10,921 bases of DNA from contig CAIUGQ010000387.1 of NCBI GenBank assembly GCA_903898725.1, positions 1-10,921 on the forward strand, in the 5' to 3' direction. Positions 1 through 5,962 of this stretch are shown here, piece by piece. The stretch comes from an uncultured Burkholderiales bacterium. GTDB lineage: Bacteria > Pseudomonadota > Gammaproteobacteria > Burkholderiales > Burkholderiaceae_E. Each line of letters opens with the position of its first letter. Position 1 is the stretch's first letter. Under the pieces are notes generated by a model that saw only the letters and a program-made list of their open reading frames with translations, had not been told where the DNA came from and ran no database searches. The position numbers and the translations under genes were made by a program.

Positions 1-414
1 ACCCAGCCCGTCGGTCGCCTCGACCATGACACCACCGGCCTGCTGCTGCTGTCCGATGACGGCGGCTTCATCCACGCCCAGTCCTCGCCGAAGCGGCATG
101 TACGCAAAGTCTATGAAGCGACCGTCTTCGAGGCGGTGACGCCGCAACTGATCGCGCACCTGCAGGAAGGCGTGAAGCTCATCGACGAGGACAAGCCCAT
201 CGCCGCGCAGGTGCGCATGCTGGACACGCATCTGCTGGAACTCAGCATCGACCAGGGCAAGTACCACCAGGTCAAGCGGATGCTGGCCGCGGCGGGCAAT
301 CACTGCGTCGCGTTGCGCCGTAGCGCGATCGGCCAGCTCACGCTTGATTCGCTGGGTTTGCCCATGGGGCAGTGGTGTCATTTGGAACCGGCGCAACTGG
401 CGCTGCTCGTCTGA
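1..414 (+). CDS. rsuA: RsuA-type 16S rRNA pseudouridine synthase, 3' part
   Basis: Frame 1 is open from the first base to the TGA at 412-414 (137 visible residues), so the start lies outside the window. Visible residues 5-8 are GRLD, followed by TTGLLLLSDDG. This is the signature of the RsuA/RluB/RluE/RluF pseudouridine synthases, and its Asp is the catalytic residue of the family. Near the C-terminus come GKYHQVKRMLAAAGNH and an R-x-x-IG motif, which match the conserved family block that packs around the active site. The enzyme isomerises a uridine in rRNA; RsuA acts on U516 of 16S rRNA in E. coli. The pattern KPIAAQVR...L.I..GKYHQVKRM fits RsuA better than RluB or RluF as I remember them, but the S4 domain is not visible. 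Family confidence is high; the exact target site is moderate. Confidence 0.88.
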   Translation, partial: TQPVGRLDHDTTGLLLLSDDGGFIHAQSSPKRHVRKVYEATVFEAVTPQLIAHLQEGVKLIDEDKPIAAQVRMLDTHLLELSIDQGKYHQVKRMLAAAGNHCVALRRSAIGQLTLDSLGLPMGQWCHLEPAQLALLV

Positions 415-544
415 GCGGGGTAGACGTCGCAACGGCTCGGCCGCTCCCTTGGGCGAGGTGAACGACGACGACCCCTCTCAGCGCGCTGCGAGCCCCTCTG
501 GCGCGCTACAGTCGCTCACCCGACGCCCGCCCGATCACCGCTCC
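415..544. other. Left edge of accessory region, non-coding
   Basis: These 130 bases lie between the stop of the pseudouridine synthase and the first recognisable codon of the helicase remnant. The only structure seen is a 7-bp inverted repeat, AGCGCGC at 480-486 and GCGCGCT at 501-507, with a 14-nt loop and no T-tract. It could be a weak terminator or chance in GC-rich DNA. No tRNA, promoter consensus or direct repeat matching the right edge (6972-7015) was found by eye. Confidence 0.4.
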
Positions 545-1075
545 GTGACCCTCCCCCGCGGCCTGTACGAGACCCTGCTGGCCGAAGCGCTCGGCGCCCG
601 CATCGAGCAGCTCGGCGCGGGCTATCTGCCGCTCCTGGCCGCACTGCCCGACGCCCACGCCGCCGATCGCCTCGCGATGCACGTCGCCCAGGTCGTCGAG
701 AGCGCGGCGTCGGTACTGCCCGAGGGCCACCGGGCGCAGCGCGGCGTGCTCGGCCTCGCCGAGGCCGGCAACGACACCTCTCGCGAGGTCCTGCGTGACG
801 AGCAGCCCGCGCCGACCGCGCAGATGCTAGCCGCTGTCCGCGCCCTGACCTCCGGCGGTGAGCCCGAAACCCTCAAGACCTCGCTCATCCCGCTCCTCGA
901 CACCACCCTGCTGACCAACGCCTCCGGCGAGGCCAGCGTCGGCCGTCAGATCGTCGAGGAGATCGAGTCCACCGACCGTGTCGACATCGTGATGGCCTTC
1001 ATCCGCCGCAGCGGCATCCGCCCGCCGCTCGATGCGCTCTGCCGGTTCACCGCTTCGGGCCGCGCTCGACTTGTC
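545..1075 (+). pseudogene. 5' remnant of PLD-like/DEAD-box (DUF3427-type) helicase gene
   Basis: Frame 2 from the GTG at 545 reads V-T-LPRGLYETLLAEAL, then a helical region, then LLTNASGEASVGRQIVEE (from about 913) and IESTDRVDIVMAFIRRSGIRPPLDAL. I recognise this as the N-terminus and first strand of the phospholipase-D-like domain in large DEAD/DEAH helicases that end in DUF3427; these proteins are roughly 1,000 residues. After about residue 175 (SGRARL) the frame stays open to 1318, but it becomes Arg/Pro-rich sequence with no family resemblance, while frame 3 becomes protein-like. No HKD motif, Walker A or Walker B follows, so at least 80% of the gene is missing. There is no clear ribosome-binding site before the GTG. 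These helicases occur in bacterial defence islands. The truncation is seen directly; the family name comes from pattern memory. Confidence 0.68.
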
Positions 1076-1343
1076 GTCGGTCGAGAACGATTGCCTGCTC
1101 GCAATGTCTGTCCCGCACCGCGGCCGGGTGCTGCTGCCGCACCTGAGGGATGCGTACAACAACGTATTCCTGAAGTTGCGAACCGAGGATGGCGCCTTCG
1201 ACATCACGCAGGCCGTCGAGATCGAGCTCGAGCCCGGCCAGATGCCGATGTCCGACGTCCAAATGATCTACGGTGCCGCCGCGATAGACCCCGCGGCCGC
1301 ACCTGCAAATCGACCTAGCTCAGATGCGCTACTGGTGGGTTAA
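1065..1343 (+). pseudogene. 3' remnant of an unidentified gene, out of frame with the helicase remnant
   Basis: Frame 3 from about 1065 reads as natural protein: a Leu/Asp-rich start, then SVPHRGRVLLPHLRDAYNN, VFLKLRTEDG, FDITQAVEIELEPGQMP and DVQMIYG, ending with TAA at 1341-1343. Alternating hydrophobic/charged strands suggest a folded alpha/beta C-terminal domain, but I cannot name the family. It does not resemble the DUF3427 C-terminus I would expect for the helicase upstream, so the two pieces probably come from different genes joined by a deletion rather than one frameshifted gene. Its last 20 bases overlap the start of the EVE-HNH gene at 1324, which is typical of a translationally coupled operon neighbour. 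It was therefore probably the original gene immediately upstream of that nuclease. An in-frame ATG exists at 1032, but that codon lies in helicase-derived sequence. Confidence 0.5.
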
Positions 1344-2304
1344 CCAGAACCAGACCTTTCTGCACGAGTTTCGAGGCGGGTATCTGTGGTCGCCCAAGCG
1401 CAAGGCGAACGGCCACCGGAACGCGTTCTACGACTTCATGCGCGAGGTCGCGCCGGGCGACGTCGTCTTCTCGTTCGCCGATACCAAGATCATGGCGATC
1501 GGCATTGCCGGGTCGAATGCATACGAAGCGCCGAAACCACTCGAGTTCGGCAATGCTGGCGCCTACTGGCACCTGATTGGCTGGCGTGTCGACGTTCGCT
1601 TCATCCGGCTGCAGTTGCCGATCCGTCCCTCGAGCTTCATGTCCGTGCTCGGGCCGCTACTGCCCGAGCGGTATGCACCGCTGACCGCAGCAGGTGCGGG
1701 CCTGCAGAGCATCTATCTGACGCTCCTGCCCGACCCGTTTGCATTCGCACTCATCGACCTGCTCGGCGCAGAGGCGCACGCCATCCTGAAGGGCCATCTT
1801 GCCGCGTCCGAAGCGCCAGCCCAGCCGGCGGTCGGTCTGGTCGAATGGGAAGAGCACGAACTGCACCGTGTGCAGACGGACAAGGACGTTCCCGAAACCG
1901 AACGCACTGCGATCGTCCTCGCGAGGCGAGGGCAAGGGCTCTTCAAGGAGCGTGTGCTGAAGATCGAGAAGGCGTGCCGAATCACAGGCGTCGACCGAGT
2001 CGAACATTTGCGAGCGAGCCATTGCAAGCCATGGCGTGATGCAAACAACGCGGAGCGCTTGGATGGTGACAACGGCCTGCTTCTGACGCCGAACGTCGAC
2101 CACCTGTTTGATCGAGGCTTCATCGGGTTCGCAGAGAACGGCGATCTCCTCGTCTCACCTGTGGCCCATGCGGAATCGCTGGCACGGATGGGCATCAGCG
2201 CCGATCAGCCGAGAAATGTCGGGCGGTTCTCCGAGGGCCAGCAACAGTACTTGGCGTTCCATCGGGAAAGCGTGCTGTTGCGTTCGCACTATCTCGGCCG
2301 GTGA
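1324..2304 (+). CDS. EVE/PUA-like domain HNH endonuclease, probable modification-dependent restriction enzyme
   Basis: This 326-residue protein begins MRYWWVNQNQTF...GGYLWSPKR. With the following GDVVFSFADTKIMAIGIA (about residues 44-62), it gives an EVE/PUA-like fold spanning roughly residues 1-130; EVE and related domains bind flipped modified bases. The C-terminal part carries an HNH_2-type nuclease: ASHCKPWRD with His233, DGDNGLLL with Asn250, and PNVDHLFDRGFI with His260. Fusions of EVE-like and HNH domains are known type IV-style enzymes that cut DNA containing 5-methyl- or 5-hydroxymethyl-cytosine (VcaM4I and relatives). Attack on modified phage DNA is therefore the leading hypothesis; the target base is not shown by the sequence. 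ATG 1324 is the only sensible start because the family-like sequence begins there. No strong Shine-Dalgarno precedes it, and it overlaps the end of the upstream remnant, so translation may have been coupled. It appears intact. Confidence 0.85.
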   Translation: MRYWWVNQNQTFLHEFRGGYLWSPKRKANGHRNAFYDFMREVAPGDVVFSFADTKIMAIGIAGSNAYEAPKPLEFGNAGAYWHLIGWRVDVRFIRLQLPIRPSSFMSVLGPLLPERYAPLTAAGAGLQSIYLTLLPDPFAFALIDLLGAEAHAILKGHLAASEAPAQPAVGLVEWEEHELHRVQTDKDVPETERTAIVLARRGQGLFKERVLKIEKACRITGVDRVEHLRASHCKPWRDANNAERLDGDNGLLLTPNVDHLFDRGFIGFAENGDLLVSPVAHAESLARMGISADQPRNVGRFSEGQQQYLAFHRESVLLRSHYLGR

Positions 2305-2602
2305 TGAGGTGAAAGTCCGGCGTAATGAACTGCGCCCTCTACGCAGGGCATTCTCGGCGCGAACCGAAATGGCAAGGGGTTTACCTTGCGCCAAACTCGC
2401 ATCTCCGGCACAAGCCGTCCGAATCCTAGGCTGCCTACGCGCAAGCGTGTGGGTCTCACACGTTCTCCGACTAGTGACGGACATCGACCATCGCTCGGAA
2501 ACGCCGATGGCGGCTCGGTGGCGGCTCGCGCATCCGCTTCCAAAGGAGCCGTTCGTGCAGTGCGGGACGGCAGCTGCTTGAGGTACTACGGAGAATGAAG
2601 CG
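2305..2602. other. 298-bp non-coding spacer with inverted repeats before the DUF2075 gene
   Basis: No open frame here looks like protein. By eye there are several small hairpins: GCCCT/AGGGC (2334-2338 with 2345-2349), GCAAGG/CCTTGC (2372-2377 with 2384-2389, extendable by GG/CC across one bulged G), a GCAA tetraloop hairpin ACGC-GCAA-GCGT (2437-2448), and CGTGTG/CACACG (2446-2451 with 2457-2462). The last two share bases 2446-2448, so they would exclude each other. A direct repeat TGGCGGCTCG occurs at 2508-2517 and 2519-2528. None has a T-tract. The spacer may hold the promoter and leader of the DUF2075 operon, but I could not assign -35/-10 elements with confidence. Confidence 0.45.
2590..2593 (+). 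promoter_or_regulatory. Ribosome-binding site deciding a TTG start
   Basis: GGAG at 2590-2593 lies 9 nt upstream of TTG 2603. There is no in-frame ATG or GTG nearby, and translation from this TTG gives M-I-V-Y, the usual N-terminus of this DUF2075 subfamily. The site therefore supports the rare TTG start. Confidence 0.6.
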
Positions 2603-4498
2603 TTGATCGTTTACCAGAAACAGAAACGCGACTTCCTCGCCGACGTGCACGGGCAGGACATCGAAGCGCTGATCCTCGCAGCGATGAAGCATCAGACCGG
2701 GCACGGCGTCGGGGTCGGAGAGATCCGGTCTTGGAAGGAGTCGCTCACCGCGGTCGCAAAGGTGCTCTACGATCCAGGCATCCCGGAGGATGCGGGCGTA
2801 GCCGTCGAATACTCGATCCCGCAGACCGCCAAGCGTATCGACGTTATCGTCAGCGGCCGTGACGAAGAGGGCCGCGACAACGCGGTGGTGGTCGAACTCA
2901 AGCAGTGGAGCTGGGCACGCAAGACCGATAAGGACGCGATCGTCGTCACCCAGCTCGGCAAGGGGGAGCGCGAGGTCAGCCACCCGTCGTATCAGGCGTG
3001 GAGCTACGTGTCGCTGCTGAACGCGTTCAACGAGGAAGTCCATACCGGCGGGATCGTGCTGCAACCGTGCGCGTATCTGCACAACTACCAGCGCGACGGC
3101 GTGCTCGACGACCCGTTCTACGCAACCCATCTGGAAGCGGCGCCGCTCTTCTTCGCAGGCGAGGCGGAGCGCCATGACCTGCGCGGTTTCCTCCGCGCGC
3201 GGGTAAGGAGCGGCGATCGAGGTGAGACGATCTCGCGGATCGAGAAAGGAAAGATCCGCCCCTCCAAGATGCTCGCTGACAGCATCGCTGGGATGCTCGA
3301 CGGGAACCGGGAGTTCGTGCTGATCGATGACCAGAAGGTCGTCTACGAGCGCGCGCTCGAGCTGGCGCATGCGGCACAGCTCGGTGGGCCGAAGCAGGTC
3401 TTGATCGTCGAGGGGGGCCCCGGGACCGGAAAGACAGTGCTCGCAGTCAACCTGCTGTCGGCACTGACCAAGCGCGGCATCGGCGCACGCTACGTCTCGA
3501 AGAACGCCGCGCCGCGCGAGGTATACCAGCGCAAGCTCGCCGGGACCCGGTCGACGCGGCTCATTAAGAACCTGTTCTCTGGCTCGGGCGCTTACCAGAG
3601 CGCAAAGGCCGACGACTGGGGCACGCTGATCGTGGACGAGGCCCACCGCCTGAACGAGAAGTCAGGCCTGTACGGTGTCGACGGCGAGCACCAGGCGAAG
3701 GAGCTGATCAGGGCCTCGCGCAGCACCGTCTTCTTCGTCGACGACGACCAGCGCGTCACCCTCAAGGACATCGGTGAGCGCGCGGCGCTCAGGGAGTGGG
3801 CGATCGCCGAGGGTGCCGAGGTCAGCGACGCCAAGCTCGAATCGCAGTTCCGGTGCAGCGGCTCGGATGGCTACCTCGCGTGGCTCGACAACACGCTGCA
3901 GATTCGCGATACCGCGAACACACGTCTCGAAGCTCCCGAGTTCGACTTCCGAGTCTTCGATTCTCCGTCGGCGCTGCACGACGCGATCACCGAGCGGAAC
4001 GCTGCCGACAACAAGGCCCGCGTCGTCGCGGGCTACTGCTGGAAGTGGCCGAGCAAGAAGGATCCTCAGCGCTACGACATCGAGATGCCGGAGCACGGCT
4101 ACCAGCGGCGATGGAACCTGCGCAAGGACGGTAACCTGTGGATCGTCGCGGACGGCAGCGTCGACGAGGTCGGCTGCATCCATACCTGCCAGGGTCTGGA
4201 GGTCGACATCATCGGGGTGATCGTCGGACCGGACCTAGTCGTTCGAGACGGGAAGGTGTTTACCGTGCCGGAGCGGCGGGCGTCTTCGGATCAGTCGCTG
4301 AAAGGGTACAAGAAGCTTGCCAAGGCGGATTCCGAAGGAGCGAGACGGATCGCGGATCGGATCGTCAAGAACACGTATCGAACGTTGATGACTCGGGGGA
4401 TGAAGGGGTGCTGGGTCTATTGCACGGACGTGGAGACACGGGAGTGGTTCAGGCTACGGTCGGTCGGACCTGAAGAGGGCGTACATGCAGACGCTTGA
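2603..4498 (+). CDS. DUF2075 (Schlafen group 3-like) helicase with N-terminal PD-(D/E)XK domain
   Basis: This 631-residue protein starts at TTG 2603 (GGAG at -13 to -10). Residues about 60-105 form a PD-(D/E)XK core: RID with Asp80, then VVVELKQW with Glu98 and Lys100, so the D...E-x-K triad looks intact. The DUF2075 helicase domain follows: Walker A GGPGTGKT (271-278), Walker B LIVDEAH (342-348), FFVDDDQR (377-384), SQFRC (414-418), HTCQGLE (527-533) and YRTLMTRGMKG (592-602). All are helicase-motif positions and none is disrupted. Such proteins should couple NTP-driven translocation on DNA or RNA to a nuclease or nucleic-acid-binding function. They are frequent in defence islands, although their substrate is not established. 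The 3' end overlaps the HIT gene by 14 nt, indicating co-transcription. The length fits a complete family member. Confidence 0.86.
   Translation: MIVYQKQKRDFLADVHGQDIEALILAAMKHQTGHGVGVGEIRSWKESLTAVAKVLYDPGIPEDAGVAVEYSIPQTAKRIDVIVSGRDEEGRDNAVVVELKQWSWARKTDKDAIVVTQLGKGEREVSHPSYQAWSYVSLLNAFNEEVHTGGIVLQPCAYLHNYQRDGVLDDPFYATHLEAAPLFFAGEAERHDLRGFLRARVRSGDRGETISRIEKGKIRPSKMLADSIAGMLDGNREFVLIDDQKVVYERALELAHAAQLGGPKQVLIVEGGPGTGKTVLAVNLLSALTKRGIGARYVSKNAAPREVYQRKLAGTRSTRLIKNLFSGSGAYQSAKADDWGTLIVDEAHRLNEKSGLYGVDGEHQAKELIRASRSTVFFVDDDQRVTLKDIGERAALREWAIAEGAEVSDAKLESQFRCSGSDGYLAWLDNTLQIRDTANTRLEAPEFDFRVFDSPSALHDAITERNAADNKARVVAGYCWKWPSKKDPQRYDIEMPEHGYQRRWNLRKDGNLWIVADGSVDEVGCIHTCQGLEVDIIGVIVGPDLVVRDGKVFTVPERRASSDQSLKGYKKLAKADSEGARRIADRIVKNTYRTLMTRGMKGCWVYCTDVETREWFRLRSVGPEEGVHADA
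4475..4478 (+). promoter_or_regulatory. Ribosome-binding site inside the 3' end of the DUF2075 gene
   Basis: GAGG at 4475-4478, within AAGAGGG at 4473-4479, lies 6 nt before ATG 4485. It supports that ATG as the HIT gene start although it falls inside the preceding coding sequence. Confidence 0.6.
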
Positions 4499-4904
4499 CC
4501 GCCACGTTCACTGTCCTTTCTGCACGTTGCCTGATTCGCGGATCGTGGCATCGGATGCACTCGCAATGGTGATTCGGGACGGCTACCCCGTTTCTCCCGG
4601 ACACACTCTGATCATTCCGCGGCGCCATGTCGCATCGATCGTCGATGTGTCGGCGGACGAGCTACGTTCGTTGTGGTCGCTATTGACCGAGGCTCGGCAC
4701 AAGCTTGACAAGGACCTGAGTCCCGATGGCTACAACATCGGAATCAACGACGGAGTGGCTGCCGGACAGACGGTCTTGCACCTGCACTTGCATCTGATTC
4801 CCCGCTATGCCGGTGACCGAGCGGACCCGCGCGGGGGGGTTCGCTGGGTTGTTCCCGAGAAGGCCGACTACTGGTCGGTGCGAAAGTCCGACCCGGAAGC
4901 CTGA
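4485..4904 (+). CDS. HIT-family nucleotide hydrolase/transferase
   Basis: This 139-residue protein has the full histidine-triad signature HLHLHLIPR with His99, His101 and His103; the middle His is the family nucleophile. Upstream elements are typical: CPFC at 10-13, SPGHTLIIPRRHV with His40 and His48, and YNIGIND around 83-89. The two cysteines together with histidines can form the structural zinc site seen in many bacterial HIT proteins. HIT enzymes cleave nucleoside phosphoramidates, dinucleoside polyphosphates or nucleotidylated adducts; the substrate here cannot be read from sequence. The gene starts within the helicase gene and stops 2 nt before the next start, so it is firmly embedded in the operon. 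This suggests a role in the cassette, such as processing a nucleotide product, rather than unlinked housekeeping. Family call is very sure; role is inference. Confidence 0.93.
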   Translation: MQTLDRHVHCPFCTLPDSRIVASDALAMVIRDGYPVSPGHTLIIPRRHVASIVDVSADELRSLWSLLTEARHKLDKDLSPDGYNIGINDGVAAGQTVLHLHLHLIPRYAGDRADPRGGVRWVVPEKADYWSVRKSDPEA

Positions 4905-4906
4905 AC

Positions 4907-5962
4907 GTGCCTATTCCCAGCGCGACGTCGCAGCTCGAATTCCTGCAAAACGTTCAGGCCGTGCTGGAGGACGGGCAGTTCGTCGCGACTTACAAGTTCG
5001 CGTTGCTGGTCGCGCTAGCCGATCTTGCGGTCGAGTCCGGTATAGAAGACGACGCTGCATGTCGAGTCGCTCTCTTCGACATTGCTGAAAAGTTCGTGGA
5101 CTACTACTGGCAACAGTCCGCGCCATACTCGGGGGCGTTGAGGGCCGAGGTGCTTTCGCAGAACAGCGGCGCCCAGGCGTCGGTGGTGAACCTGCTCATC
5201 TCGGAGCGACAGCGCATCGGTACGCTTGCGCAGCTGCGCTCAGATCACCGCCGTTGGTCGCGGTTGCTGTCGCGCGTCGCCAGAACGGTTCGGGAGATGC
5301 CCTTGCATCGGCTGCAGGTCGTGGCTGGGCAGCTTCGACAGTTCATGTATGCGCACGACGACGATCCGAACGGCATTGTCCTGTTGCCTGGCGTTGCCTT
5401 CCACCTTCGTCGTTTCCATCCGCTGGTAACGGGGCTGGCCCGCGACCGTTGGATGGCGCAGATTCGTCGCATCCCGGCGAATCTTTACGCCATTGGCCAG
5501 ACGCAGGATCTCGAAACGTTCCTGTTCGCTGCGGACCGACTGCCAATCGCTCGGCACATGCCAAAGCTGCGCGCCTGCCAAGGCGGCTACTGTCTGTACT
5601 GCGGCGGTCGCCTCGGCGACGGCGACGCACAGGTGGATCACTTCGTCCCTTGGTCCTTGCACCGCTTCGATGGGCTGCCGAATCTCGTCGCCGCACATGC
5701 GCACTGCAATCGGGACAAGCGTGACTTGCTGGCCGCCGAAGTGCACCTGGAGCGATGGATGGAGCGGAACGAGGCGCTTTGCCGGACCTCCAGCACTTCC
5801 ACCGCTGAAGATGTCGCCGACGCTCAGCTCGACGCTGGGCCGGCGCGTCGTATTGCTGCTTGGGCCTATGGCCGTGCATTCGACATCCGAACTTCAGTCT
5901 GGCTAAAAGGAAGGCAGACCGAGGTGCTTGGGGGCAGGTTCAGGTCACTGTTAAGTGCTTGA
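4907..5962 (+). CDS. HNH endonuclease with uncharacterised helical N-terminal domain
   Basis: This 351-residue protein starts at GTG 4907, two bases after the HIT stop, with GGAAG at 4895-4899 as a plausible ribosome-binding site. Residues about 228-275 are a classic zinc-supported HNH module: YCLYCGG with Cys229 and Cys232, VDHFVPWS with His245 (general base), LPNLVAAH with Asn259, and AHCNRDKRD with His264, Cys267 and Asn268. The metal-binding and catalytic positions all seem present, so it should be an active DNA nuclease. The first 220 residues are predicted largely helical. A segment YKFALLVALADLAVE at about 29-43 is followed by FVDYYWQQSAPYSG, an arrangement I have seen at the N-terminus of other HNH proteins but cannot name. 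It differs in type from the EVE-HNH protein of the same cluster, so the pair is not a simple duplication. Its target is unknown. Confidence 0.85.
   Translation: MPIPSATSQLEFLQNVQAVLEDGQFVATYKFALLVALADLAVESGIEDDAACRVALFDIAEKFVDYYWQQSAPYSGALRAEVLSQNSGAQASVVNLLISERQRIGTLAQLRSDHRRWSRLLSRVARTVREMPLHRLQVVAGQLRQFMYAHDDDPNGIVLLPGVAFHLRRFHPLVTGLARDRWMAQIRRIPANLYAIGQTQDLETFLFAADRLPIARHMPKLRACQGGYCLYCGGRLGDGDAQVDHFVPWSLHRFDGLPNLVAAHAHCNRDKRDLLAAEVHLERWMERNEALCRTSSTSTAEDVADAQLDAGPARRIAAWAYGRAFDIRTSVWLKGRQTEVLGGRFRSLLSA

Noticed and set aside
480..507. Inverted repeat AGCGCGC/GCGCGCT as an rsuA terminator
   Set aside because: It has a 14-nt loop and no T-tract, and such repeats of C and G are frequent by chance here. 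It is mentioned in the left-edge entry but not called as a terminator.
2302..2325. TGATGAGGTGAAAGTCCGG, resembling parts of an RNase P RNA, group II intron or hammerhead motif
   Set aside because: Only the short GAAAGTCC-type stretch matches. The closing stem is about 2 bp, and no matching 3' conserved region of any of these RNAs appears before the next gene.
2471..3646. 391-codon minus-strand open frame opposite the DUF2075 gene
   Set aside because: The plus strand there carries clear PD-(D/E)XK and Walker motifs; the minus-strand product has no recognisable domain.
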